64,000 bases of DNA from Combretum micranthum. Its lineage: Eukaryota; Streptophyta; Magnoliopsida; Myrtales; Combretaceae. The stretch is from assembly GCA_024138025.1 (NCBI GenBank), contig JAMXBD010002818.1, positions 1 to 64,000 of the forward strand, given 5' to 3'. Below the pieces are notes generated by a model, which was given only the letters and a program-made list of their open reading frames with translations, made no database searches and was not told where the DNA came from. The translations under genes and the position numbers were made by a program. Below, piece after piece: positions 12,501 to 24,580 of this stretch (the stretch's first letter is position 1; every line of letters starts with the position of its first letter).

Positions 12501-12684
12501 ATACATGTAGACAATGTGCCATAAACATGAGATGAATGTGTTAAAATAAACATTTATCGCTCTCTCACGTGGGACCGAAGATTAGTAGTGGTAGATTGTA
12601 GGAGCTGGAAAGTCTACTATAATTGGTGGTTATAGAAATTGAAAGTCTACATAAAATTGGTGGTCGTCGTATGGGCTTGTAACT
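9506..12684 (-). repeat. Athila/Tat-type LTR or LTR-containing fragment, minus orientation
   Basis: The segment around 9590-9700 (gatccacaaggagcta, then a run resembling the U5 of Athila/Tat elements) and 9960-10150 match the general pattern of the LTRs at 23190, 32655 and 50993 in minus orientation. It separates two pieces of the old plus-strand LTR, so it is probably a later insertion. I could not fix TG/CA ends or a target duplication. 11305-11790 is a three-copy repeat. 12600-12680 contains two ~25-bp copies around gaaagtctac. There is no coding region: open stretches at 10726-10914 and 11251-11448 show no family motif. The part 12120-12680 may be something else. Confidence 0.5.
11305..11790. 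repeat. Three-copy repeat with internal dyad
   Basis: Three copies start near 11321, 11498 and 11692 (periods about 177 and 194 bp). Each has a left arm such as atatctccctcttatc and, about 60 bp later, a right arm such as gagggagatg, which pair as an imperfect inverted repeat. Copies differ by many substitutions, so the duplication is old. Confidence 0.75.
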
Positions 12685-12951
12685 ATTTCTAACCCTTGAT
12701 ATGGCGGGTATAAATACATTCTACATATAATTTCTAGTTAATCATATGTATTTTTTGTCCATACAGATGATACATCCCGTATGTTTTACTAATAACTTGA
12801 TTGATTATATTCGATGTATTGATATGTTATTGTGGGAATTTACTTACTAAGCAAGTTGTGCTTATACCCCATAGATTTTTGTTACAACAGAAATACTTGT
12901 GGCTATACCTAAGGGGAGTCTTTCCATGGGCAATGAATCAAGAGTATAGGG
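12685..12951 (+). repeat. Old plus-strand Tekay-type LTR, piece 2 of 4
   Basis: The segment tttctaacccttgatatgg matches the plus-strand LTR at about 21050 (attcctaacccaagatatgg). Later, ttactaagcaagttgtgctt (12843) matches the tcactaagctagtgtagctt segment at about 21200. It ends at the target duplication TAGGG of the solo LTR starting at 12952, and continues at 23043. Confidence 0.68.
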
Positions 12952-14689
12952 TGTCACGCCTCGAAGGTTATCCTAAAAGTGGCAGTTCGCCGTACACAAT
13001 ATTAAAACCTAGGAATGACCACCTCAGTCATGCGAAGGCTTCTATACTATGTACAAGGCATATAGTACATAGAGGAGACAAATTGGAGAGATACATTTTA
13101 TATTGATACACTTGAGCAACAATGTAAAGGAAATACAATTCACTATATTTCATATGCAAATCACTATACTTCAAAATACAAATCATTAAACTTCAATTAC
13201 ATTCATCTACAGACTTCCCTACATAAACTATTACAAGGCAAAACATAAAACCTAGCTGATAACTTCAGACATTCTTATTCTTTGCCAAAATCTCGAAGTT
13301 ATGTTCGGCTTCAACCATCTCGGTCCCCACTTTGCATTTTTCAGATAACCTGTTCATTTAAACATCTATTGAGGTATAAGCTACACTAGCTTAGTAAGAA
13401 TTCCCTTAATTCCGTACCATAACAAGCAAGTTATAATCAACCATATGCTATGCATGAACAAACACATGAGCAAATAATTATGTATAGGTATCCGGAACCC
13501 ACACACAAAACGGATTTATGCGCTCCATATCTCGGGTTAGGAATGGTATTGAAGTCTACACAACTGCTGCTAGTCCTCAAGCCCTCGGCTCATAGCACTC
13601 GACTCGGCTAGGCTCACCTATGGAATGCATCCCCATGCGCCTTAGTTCCCATGAATGAGCTCTAATACTGGCCTCGTTATCCAAACGAGTAATCATCGGA
13701 TCATATCAATCGACCTGCACAGGAGTAGCACGCTACCAAAATGCAATATGTCCGATGCGACGCATGACCAATTTAATTTTTCCTTAGGTCAAAATATTCA
13801 TACATTCTTTAGAGTGACCAACCAATATCACACATATAACAGAAATAATATGAACAGTGCAGTTATCCAATCAAATCGTGGTTTCGATATGCTTTAGTAT
13901 TCTTTCGCATACATTCATCACAGTCTCATCATATATCCCATCCCCATTCATATCGATTTTTATCTTGTTCCTATACTTCTAATGCGACTAGCTACAAGCA
14001 CAAACAAGGTAACAAAATAAGAAGAAAACTCACTCAGCCATTGGATCACCGGTCTTTTAGTAAAAGTAATCCGGTGGTAGGGAATCGTCGATTTCGGGAT
14101 CACCTAAAAGGAAGAAATACTCTAATAAGTATTTCATCACTTAACTAATCCAAACTATCTTATACAAACTATCAAATTCAACATTCTCGTCCTAAGCAGA
14201 AATTTCAACTTAAAACGGCCATAACTTGGTCATTTTAACTCGGAATTTCGCAAATTATATATCGATTTCTATATACTTCGAAAGACCTATCTAATTCTAA
14301 TATTATATTTAAGTTTTGAAAACTTTGAAGCTTCGAAAAAGTCGGATCAGATCAGAAAAGTAGCAAGTTCTAATTCCAAAAAATCGTTTTGTAAATGTTT
14401 GTAATGTTTCTATTATATAGATTAGCTATACATGCAATATAAATGATTTCCTAACATGAATGACATGAGATGAGCTTAATGTATGCATGATCTTGATGAT
14501 TCTTGCTAAAAGAAAATTTTATAACTTTATATTTTGCAAGACCATAATAACAACTACTTATGAAAAATCTAGTTTTCTAACTTTGATCATTTCCGTTTGT
14601 CTTGGATTTATTTCTTAAGAAGATATAATTATCCTTGTTAAAATTGAGTCTTCATTATGTATATTCCCTAAGGCCTTTGTTTTTTAATA

Positions 14690-15800
14690 AAAACTCCCAT
14701 TTTACACTTTGTAAACATGTTTTTAAAATTGGTTTATTCCAAAATCCGAATTTTTATAAGAAATGTTTTTGAGGTGATTCCTTTAAGAAAAAAATCATTT
14801 GATACTTAGAAAATTAAGGCTCAACCATCCATAACTACTAAGGACTTCATTGTTTATATAAAGATTTGCATTTTACACTTTGCAAATATGTTTTCAAATA
14901 GGATTGACTCAAAAATCCGAATTTTTAGAAATCCACTTTTTGAATGATTCCTTTGAGAAAAACTTGTTTAATGCATAAAAATTTAAGACTTTATGGTACC
15001 TATTACTTAAGGACTCCATTTATTACATAAAACTTTCATTTTGAGCTTGGATAATAGGTGTTCTTATGGCCTTCATTTAAAATTACGAATTTCATAAATT
15101 GACGACTAACTCAAAATTTCCCATCTTGATTCTATTTCTTATTTTATACATTAATCTCATCAAAACTCATTCCAACTTCTAAAAATCACTACTTAATGAT
15201 ACCTATTACCTATACCCTTCATTTTTCACATAAAACATGAGTTTTGGAGTTGACAAATGGGTTTTAAAAATTAGTCTTGGTTGAGATCCGAATTTACAAA
15301 TTTATTCTTGGACATTCCTTTTGATAAAATCTATCTAAACTCATGAAAATCCATTCCTTACATATCATATCTTAAGAGCCCTTTATATCTTGAATAAGAA
15401 CTTCATTTTTTAGTTGGAAAACATGTTTTTAAAATATGTCTCGACCAAAATCCAAAAATGAGACTTTTATTTTGAAAATCACCTTTGATTCTTATAAAAA
15501 GAAGTCTTGAGGATATACATATATTAAGCCTTCGTTATTTCAAGTAGAAACTTCATTTTGACATTTGGAAAGTGGTTTTTAAATAGGGGTCTGGCCAAAA
15601 TACGAATTTCACAATTTTTGTTTGAGCTCAAAACCAAGATCTACTCTTAATATGAACATAAATATAAAAGAAACCCATGATAGTAAACTATAAACTCATA
15701 GATCTAAACTTTACTCATCAAAATCACTCATTTATGTTATCTATACCCTAAGCCCTTCATTTTAAATGAAAAATACACATTTTGAAGTTGAAAAATAACT
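14690..15800 (-). repeat. Degenerate tandem array inside the outer LTR
   Basis: Seven units share a core like cattttacactttgtaaa or cattttgaagttgaaaaa, followed by a ccgaattt-type segment and a cctaag/ccttcatttt-type segment. Core starts are near 14696, 14870, 15037, 15236, 15402, 15552 and 15773, so spacing is about 150-220 bp. Units are strongly diverged from each other. Confidence 0.75.
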
Positions 15801-16615
15801 TTTCTAAATATAGTTCATTTTTCATCCGAATTTTCAAAAATAATTTTTGTTGAAAATAAAATAGATCTTGAGTTTTCTAAAACATTTCTACCATCATCAT
15901 GCTACTACAAGTTATTTATGAACATAAAACAAAGTCTAATACATTTTATGAACTCAAAACACTAGATCTAGTTTACTATACTAGTTTTAGATGCATGAAC
16001 ACTAAGATAGTTATGTGAATGATGAATATATGCATAGATCATAAGCAATAACAAAAATAATAACTCAAATAACAAGATCTATGGTATAAACGAAAATCAA
16101 AGCTATAAAAAGTTACATCTATAAAATATAACTACTTTAAACAAGAAAATAATAATGATATAAGATAACAATCATAGAGAAGAGGAGTGTTTCATCTTGG
16201 CATCATCATCCTTAGCTTTTAAGCTTATGGAATGTCATTTGATGCATGAAACTCTCATTATGCTTTACCTATATCACCTATGGAAGCTTTGAGCAAAAAA
16301 TTTGCTTAAAATTCTTCAAGAAATATGGTGGGAGCTAATAAAAGAATTAGGGGCAGCTTGGTTCTTATAAGAACAAGAGCAAAAATGAAGAAGAAAAGAG
16401 AGGAAAAAGAGAGAGAAAAAGTTAATGAATGAAAAAGGGTAAAAGGAGTAAATGAAAGAGAGAGAGAAAATGAGTGTATTAAATGAATGAAAGAAGAAAA
16501 AAAATAAAACAAGGCAGATTTTGGGGGTAGGGGGTTCACATGAATTTGGAAGAGGAGAGAGAGAGAGGAATTTGTTGAAATTGACTTGAAATTAAATTGT
16601 GTAATTAATGGTATG

Positions 16616-19600
16616 TGTAAGCCTCGGAAAATTTCAGTAAATAATTCTATGCTGAACTTCGAAAATAAACCCTAAAAATCACTCTAAATTAAAAGTAAAT
16701 TTCCACTAGTCCAAAAATCACGAACGAATCCAAAAATTTCTTAATAATGAGAAAATGAAAATCCTTAAAAATAAAATAAGAACTCAGTGGCCTTCAAATT
16801 CAACACCACGATGTACGAAAAATTTTGTATTTAACTCCGACTTATAAATCGGGTAATATAAAGCCCAAAAACAAATTATTAAAAAGTAAATAATGATTAA
16901 CCTTCGGAAATGAAACCCAATTCAAAAATCCCGAAAACATTAAAAGATATTAAATACTTACAAAAATGAAATGTAAAATAAATTTCTCAAATTAAATACG
17001 TTGTACAAACATAAAATATCAGTTTCCAATGTAGCAAAGATTAAACCGGAAAATCACCCGGAAACTCTAAGTGGAATACAATAGTCTAAGTCCGGCGACC
17101 TAACGCTTTTAACCCTAGAGGTCGAGATGTAGTTTAAATGTGTAGAATAGCTCGTACCAATATAAGTTTGTTTAAAAATATCAGGTGGGTAAATTTTTGA
17201 CCTATTTCGAACAGTTCGGATACAAAATTTCGAAAAGCGTGTCCCGGGCTCGAGATACCAAAAATATATCAATAGTACCGTTAGACTCATAATTTCATAA
17301 GATTTCCAAATATATCAGTTATATAATTTTTCGGTTATAAAAGTTACAGTTATAACTTTTTATCGTATTTTCATTACTACCGGTAATTAATTAGTCTTTT
17401 GCACTATTTACTTTTATTTCATTACACAATTTTATTATTCTTATAAAGCCTTATATTATTAGATAAATATTTTATATATTATAAAAAATTTTGTTTTTCT
17501 AAAATTTATTTAGTTCAAGCTTTTAAGGGATCAGATTCTGTTTAAGAACCGATACTAAAAAATAAAATAAATTAATTTAATAATTGAAAAATATTTTTAA
17601 AATATTTTTATTTTCATAAAATAATTTCTTAGAATTTTTCGAGTTATAAAAATACCATTTATAGCCCATATTCGCGTATTTTGATCATACCGGTAATATA
17701 TTTGTTAAAATACTAAAATAATTCAAATAATTATTTAATTTTAATTATGAAAAATCTGCTACAAATATTTGGAATAAATTTTCTAATTTTTTTTATTTGT
17801 TTATTTTATTAAGAAAGTACTTTTACAACCCATACTTTCAAGTACACTTTACACATATCACTTCCTTTTCACTTCAATCTTTCTACACATTAACCCACAT
17901 TTCATTGCAGATTTTGACCCTCTTTATGGCTGCCATTGTCCTTTATTTACTCATATTTTGACTAAATTAATTATATTCTACTCCTTTTTAAGAAACTACA
18001 TTAACATATTTATTACACAATTCAAATTCATGTCCAATTTCAACAAAATTCACTCTCTCTCCTCCCTCTCTTTCACGTGGACAGCACCCCCCTCCCTTGC
18101 TACCTTTGTTTATTTTTTTCTTCTTTTATTCAATTAAAACACTCATTTTCTCTCTCTCCTTAATTTACTCATTCCTTCCTTTTTCATTCTTTAGTTTCTC
18201 ACTCTCTTTTTTTTCCTCTCTTTCTTTTTCATTTCCTCTTGTTCTCGATAAAAACAAGCTGCCCCCACTTCTAAAAATAGCTTCCACACTTCATTCTTGA
18301 AGATTTTTAAGCAAATCTTCATCTTAAAGCTTCCATAGGTGATATAGGTAAAGTGTAATGAAGGTTTCATGCATCAAATGACCTTCCATAAGCTTAAAAG
18401 CTTAGGATGATGATGCCAAAAATGAAACACTCATTTTCTCCACTTTTATTATCTTGTATTATAATTATTTCTTATTTAAAGATGATATATATTGTAGATC
18501 TAAATTTTTGTAGCTTTGATTTTGTTTATGCCATAGATCTTGCTATTAAGTTATATTCTTGTTATTACTTATGATTTATGCATATATTCTCATTCACATG
18601 TGTTCATGCACTTATAACTAGTTTAGAAAACTAGATCTAGAGTTTTGAGTTCATAAAAATGCATTAGACTTTGTTTTATGTTCATGAGCAACTGTAATAG
18701 CATGATGATGGTAGGAAAGTTGTAGAAAAACTCAAGATCTATTTTATTTTCAACAAAAATAATTTTTGAAAATTCGGATGAAATGGAATCATATTAGAAA
18801 ATTGTTTTTTCAACTTCAAAATGTGTATTTTTCATTTAAAATGAAGGCTTAGGGTATAGATATTATAAATAAGAGATTTTGATTAATAAAGTTTAGATCT
18901 ATGAGTTTATAGTTTATCACCATGCATTTGTTTTAGGTTTATGTTTTCATTAAGTATAGATCTTAGTTTTGAGCTCAAATAAAAATTGTGAAATCGTATT
19001 TTGGCAAGAACCCATTTAAAAACCACTTTCCAAGTGTCAAAATGTAATTTTACTTAAGAAAATGAAAGCTTAATATATGTATATCATCAAGACTTCTTTT
19101 TACAAGAATCAAAGGTGATTTCAAAAGCTATTTTCAAAATAAAAATTCTATTTTCGGATTTTGGCCAAGGCCTATTTTAAAAAATGTTTTTCCGATTCAA
19201 AAATGAAGTTTTTATTTTAAGAATGAAAGGTTCTTAGGATAGGATATGTAAGGAATGGATTTTCATGAGCTTAGATAGCATTTATCAAAGATATAACCAA
19301 AAATGAATTTTGTAAATTCGGATCCCAACCAAGACCAATTTTTAAAACCCATTTATCAACTCGAAAACTCATGTTTTATGTGAAAAATGAAGTATATAGG
19401 CAGATATCATTAAGCAATGATTTTTACAAGTTAAAATGAGTTTAGGCATGAGTAATGTATAAAACAAGTAATGGAATTAAAATGAAAAAATTTGAGTTAG
19501 TGATCAATTGTCAAATTCGTAATTTGAGATGATGCATATGTAATCACTTAGTATTTGAGCTCAAATTGCAAGTTTTATGTGTTAAATGAAGTTCTTAGGT

Positions 19601-21659
19601 AATTGATATAGTAAAGCCTTAAATTTTAATGCATTAAACAAGTTTTTTCCCAAAAGGAATCATTCAAAAGTAGATTTTCTAAAATTCGAATTTTGAGTAA
19701 ATCCTATTTGAAACATATTTGCAAAGTGTAAAATACAAATTTTTGTGTAAAAATGAAGTCCTTAGTGGTTATGTATGATGAGCCCTAATTTTCTAAATAT
19801 AAAATGATTTTTACTGAAGGAATCACTCAAAAACTAATTTCCATAAAATTCGGATTTTGGAATGAACCAATTTTAAAAACATGTTTACAAAGTGTAAAAT
19901 GGAAATTTTTATGTGGAAATGAAGGTCATAAGTATATATATAATGAAGACTCAACTTTAACAAAAATAATTGTATTTTCTTAAGTAACAAATCCAAAACA
20001 AATGGAAATGATCAAAGTTAGGAAACTAAATTTTTCATAAGTAGTTGCTATTATGGTCTTGCAAAAATAAAAAGTTATAAAATTTCCTTTTAGCAAAATC
20101 ATCAAGATCATGCATACATTAAGTTCATCTCATGTCATTCATGTTAGGAAATCACTCATATTGCATGTATAGCTAATTTATATAGTAGGAACATTACAAA
20201 CATTTACAAAACTATTTTTCGGAATTGGAACTTGTTATTGTCCTATCTGATCTGACCTTTTCGGAGCTTCAAAGTTTTCAAAACTTGAAAATAATATTAT
20301 AATTAGATAGATCTTTCAAAGTAGAGAGAAATCGATATATAATTTGCTAGATTCTGAGTTAAAATGACCAAGTTATGACCGTTTTAAGTTGGAATCTCTG
20401 CCTAGGACGAGAATTACGAATTTGATAGTTCTTATAAGATCGTTTAGATTAGTTTGAGTTGAAATACTTATTAGATTATTTCTTCCTTTTTAAGTGATCC
20501 CAAAGTCGACGATTCCCTGTCACCGAATTATTATTACTAGAAGACCGGTGATCTAATGGCCGAGTGAGTTTTCTCCTTGTTTTGTTACCTTGATTGTGCT
20601 TGTAGTTAGTTGCATTAGAATTATAGGAATAAGATAAAAATTGATATGAATGGGGATGGGATATATAATGAGACTGTGATGAATGTATGCCAAAGAATAC
20701 TAAATTATATCGAAACCATGATTCGATTGGATAACTGCACTGTTCATATTCTTTCTGTTATATGTATGATATTGGCTGGTCACTCTAAAGAATGTATAAA
20801 TATTTTGACCTACGCAAAAATTAAAGTGGTCATGCATCGCATCAGACATATTGCATTGGTAGCATGCTATTCCTATGCAGGTCGATCAGTATAGTCCGTC
20901 GATGCCTCGTTTGGATAACGAGCCTGGTGCCAGAGCTCATTCAGGGTACTAAGGCGCATGTGGATGCATTCCTTGGATGAGCCTAACCGAGTCGAGTGCT
21001 AAGAGCTGAGGGCTTGTGGACTAGATGTGGTCTTGTACACTAAATACCATTCCTAACCCAAGATATGGAGAGGTAAATCCGTTCTGTGTGTGGTTCCGGA
21101 TACCCATGCATAATTGCTTGCTTACGTGTTGGTTCATGCATAGCATATGATTGATTATAACTTGCTTGTTATGGTACGGAACCAAGGGAATTCTCACTAA
21201 GCTAGTGTAGCTTATACCCCAATAGTTGTTTAAATGAACATATTATCTCAAGAATGCAAAGTGGGGACCGAATTGGTTGGAGTCGGGAATGACTCCGAGA
21301 TTTTGGAAAAGAATAAGAATGTTTGAAGTTATCAGCTAGTTTTATGATTTGTCTTGTAATAGTTTATGTAGGAAAGTCTATGGATGAATGTAATTGAAGT
21401 TTAATGATTTGTATTTTGAAGTATAGCGATTCGTATATGAAGTATAGTGATTTGTATCTGGAGTATAGTAAATTGAATTTCCTTTACATTGTTCTCAAGT
21501 TGTATCAACATAAAATGTATCATTCCGATGTGTCTCCTTTATGTGTTAGACGCCTTGTACATAGTATGAAAGCCTTTGCGTGACTGAGATGGTCATTCTT
21601 TGGCTTTAATATTATGTACGGTGGACTGCCACGTTTAGGGTACGCTTCGGGGCGTGACA
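16616..21659 (+). repeat. Inner 5.04-kb solo LTR, plus orientation
   Basis: It starts TGTAAGCCTCGG at 16616 and ends GGGGCGTGACA at 21659, with identical flanking 5-bp duplications GTATG (16611-16615 and 21660-21664). The length is 5044 bp. It is the reverse complement of the outer LTR along its whole length, with visible divergence. It inserted at outer position ~3664 in the opposite direction. There is no primer site, polypurine tract or coding region, so it is a solo LTR. Short open stretches at 18097-18300 and 20646-20894 are low-complexity or random. The pyrimidine-rich stretch 18050-18240 is the complement of the GA-rich zone at 16380-16560. Confidence 0.93.
18800..19960 (+). repeat. 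Degenerate tandem array inside the inner LTR
   Basis: This is the plus-strand counterpart of the array at 14690-15800. Seven units have cores such as caaagtgtaaaatg near 18805, 19025, 19190, 19352, 19550, 19720 and 19885, each followed by an aatgaagg-type segment. Spacing is about 160-220 bp. Confidence 0.75.
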
Positions 21660-23042
21660 GTATGTGTAGCTTTTTGAAGAAGGATTGAAATATATTTATT
21701 TTAGTCAAAATAGGAGTAAATTAAAGGACAATGGCGGCCATAAAGGAGGAAAAAATCTGCCATGAAGTGTGGGACAAAGTATAGAAAGATTGAAGTGAAA
21801 ATGAAGTGATATGTGTAAGGTGTACTTGAATATGGGTTGGAAAAAGTGCTTTTTATTAAGAAAAATACAAGATAAAATTAGAAAAATATTTTTAAATAAG
21901 TGGTAGAATTTTCATAAATAAAATTACATAATTATTTAATTATTTTAGTATTTTAACAAATATGTTACCGGTATGATCAAAATACACGAATATGGGTTAT
22001 AAATGATATTTTCATAACTCGAAAAATTCTAAGAAATTATTTTATGAAAATAAAAATATTTTTAAAATATTTTCCAATTATTAAATTACTTTATTTTATT
22101 TTTAGTATCGGGTCTTAAATAGAATCTGATCCCGTAAAAGCCCGAACTAACTAAATTTTAGAAAAACAAAATTTTCCATAATATATAAAATATTTATCTA
22201 GAAATATAAGGCTTTATAAGAATAATAAAATTTTGTAATGAAATAAAAGTGAATAGTGCAAAAGACTAATTAATTACCGTAATAATGAAAATACGATAAA
22301 AATGTTATAACTGTAACTTTTATAACCCGAAAAATTATATAACTGATATATCTGGAAATTTTATGAAATTATGAGTCTAAGGGTACTAAGGTATATTTTT
22401 TATATCTCGAGCCACGGGACACGCTTTTCGAAGTATGTATCCGAACTGGTTCGAAATAGGTAAAAAATTTACCAATCTGATATTTTTAAACAAACTTATA
22501 TTTCTATGAGCTATTCTACACATTTAAACTATACCTCGCCTCTAGGATTAAGGGCGCTAGATTGCCGGACTTAAGCTATTGTATTCCGGTTAGGGTTTTC
22601 GGTGATTTTTCCGGTTAGATCTTTGCCAAACTAGAAACTGATATTTATGTTTATATAACATATTTAATTTGAGAAATTTATTTTAAATTTTATTTTTGTA
22701 AGTATTTAATATCTCTTAATGTTTTCGGAATTCTTAAATTGAGTTATAATTTTGAAAATTTCATTATTTACTTATTAATAATTTGTTATTAGGCTTTATA
22801 CTACCTGATTTTATAACTCAGAGTTACATATGGAATTTGTCGTACGTAGTGGTTTTGGAATTGAAGTATGTTGAGTTCTTACTTTGTTTTTAAGAATTCT
22901 TATTTTTCTCAAGATTCGAAAATTTCTGGATTCGCTCGTGTTTTTGGACTAGTTGAAGTTCGGTTTTAATTTGGAGTGATTTTTAAGGTTTATTTTCGAA
23001 GTTCATCTTGGAATTATTTACTGAAATTTTCTGGGGCTTACA

Positions 23043-23189
23043 TAGGGTGTTTTTAGAAGAAATTTATGAGAAGACTTTGCCATAGACTTGCACAAAAATC
23101 TCTTTATGCAATATTTAGATATTTGAGATAGAACTTTTACTTTGAAAAGAATCAATGGTATGTATTTCCTTAAGATTTGATAGGGGTAT
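23043..23189 (+). repeat. Old plus-strand Tekay-type LTR, piece 3 of 4
   Basis: This short stretch lies between two insertions that each have perfect target duplications (TAGGG on its left, GGTAT on its right). It therefore must be pre-existing sequence continuous with 12951 and 29374. Similarity to the LTR is weak; the assignment is mainly by position. Confidence 0.5.
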
Positions 23190-24564
23190 TGCTTGTGGTT
23201 GTTTTTTTTATAAAAACCGAAGCCTTTTAAATTTATAATTTTCTAAATTGCTCTTCTAATTATGATTTCCACAAGGCAAGCACACCCATCAGATGTAGTA
23301 TAGTGAAAATGATATAGGTCGTATTCCAAGGGGAAGTTGGTAAGTACTTCTACTTCTGTCCTTTTCCCATTATCTAGTCGGTGAAAAACAAGGGGGGAAA
23401 TCTATCAAACTAAGAGCCAATCTAAACCTAAACTTAAAAAATCAGCAATCAAAAGCAGGAGATCTCACAACAGCATACAAAACTAAAGATAAATCAATTC
23501 ACAAAATTGCTTGGGTCATGCTTCACCTTAGATTTATTTATGCACCTTAAGGAATTTCTTACAAAAATGGTTATGTTGATTATTGAACCGTTAGATTACC
23601 TAATCTAAATTAAAGCTTCTCTCGAAGTCGATAACTCTAGATCTAGCCGAAACCAATAATCCGAAATTATAATTAGATCTGCGTAAAGCTCAAGAACCCG
23701 TTGCTTTAAAAACACAACTCAATGAATTTTTAAAACAAGTGATGGAAGATTTTCACTCATCCTCGGCAAGAGGTATCTAAGATCAATCTTATCAATAGCT
23801 TAGATCTATCAATTAAAATGATCTCTCAATCTATTTTAACGAAATCAAACATGAACCCATATTGTGCACTATACAGATTCAAGATCTATTAAGCTCGAGC
23901 TATTGAATCCAATAAATCAATCACGTTTTCAAAAAACGCACAATTTAGTTACATGAAATCGATCAAGGATTCACAAACCTAAGTAAAATAAACTACTTCT
24001 CCATGAATATGGCAATACAAATCAAAGATTCAGAGAAATAGCGTAAACCCATTAGTAGATAAAGCAATTAAGAATAGAAAATTCTTGATGAATTGAACGT
24101 TGAAGCACAAGTTGCTATGAAAATTTAAGAGTTCTTCTGTTTCTCTCTCTCTAACTTCTCTCTCAAAAGAGGAAAATTCATTCTTCTAATAGGCTTTTTA
24201 GTAAAACCCTTCTAAAACCCTTTAAAAAATGTCTCTCTCTTGGCTACTAGCCCTCTCGGGATCTGTGTCCCCTCTTTTTAATGAAAGCAAGATGGGCTTT
24301 TATATGCTGCTAATTTCATCCCTCCATGTTCTGCCCTTGCTGTGCTAAAGGGAGGGCTGAAAATAAAATGCTTTTTCCTTGTAAAGTCCGGCACAAAATT
24401 TGCTTTATTTGCTTCAAATCACCATACAATCTTCCAAATAAGCCTATGAAGCCTGAAAACAATTTTTAACAAAATAAATGTCCTTTCCTTGATCAAATCA
24501 TAAAAATTACATAATTAATATGTACAAATAAGCACAAAAATTAAGGGTCTATTGACACATATTA
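23190..24564 (-). repeat. 3' LTR of the Athila-like element (1375 bp)
   Basis: The plus strand begins TGCTTGTGG and ends attgacacatatta; the terminal CA has become TA. It aligns with 28001-29373 along its full length. The U3 TATA box is intact here (minus strand GCATATAAAAG at 24297-24307). Confidence 0.93.
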
Positions 24565-24580
24565 AATTCCCCCACACTTA
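24565..24580 (-). promoter_or_regulatory. Polypurine tract of the Athila-like element
   Basis: The minus strand reads TAAGTGTGGGGGAATT immediately before the 3' LTR. This form is typical of Athila/Tat elements and primes plus-strand DNA synthesis. A near copy lies about 1 kb away at 25593-25605. Confidence 0.9.

Larger units (their letters stand above)
12952..23042 (-). repeat. Outer 5.04-kb solo LTR, split by the inner solo LTR
   Basis: The LTR begins tgtcacgcc at 12952 and ends ggggcttaca at 23042. It is flanked by identical 5-bp target duplications TAGGG (12947-12951 and 23043-23047). Removing the inner LTR and one copy of its duplication (16616-21664) leaves 3664 + 1378 = 5042 bp, almost the same as the inner LTR. 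No internal coding region accompanies it, so it is a solo LTR left by recombination between the two LTRs of a full element. End sequences and the conserved block at 14203-14300 place it with the other long LTRs. A G-rich tract lies at 16523-16534. It holds a seven-unit internal array (14690-15800). Confidence 0.92.

Noticed and set aside
16306..16539. Ser/Phe/Leu-rich minus-strand frame resembling a membrane protein
   Set aside because: It is translation of a GA-rich low-complexity tract in the outer LTR; the same tract in the inner LTR (18097-18300) gives a similar artefact.
20646..20894. 82-codon plus-strand frame with cysteines
   Set aside because: It lies within the inner solo LTR; the matching segment of the outer LTR (about 13655-13897) is not open in the same frame and the codons are not conserved.
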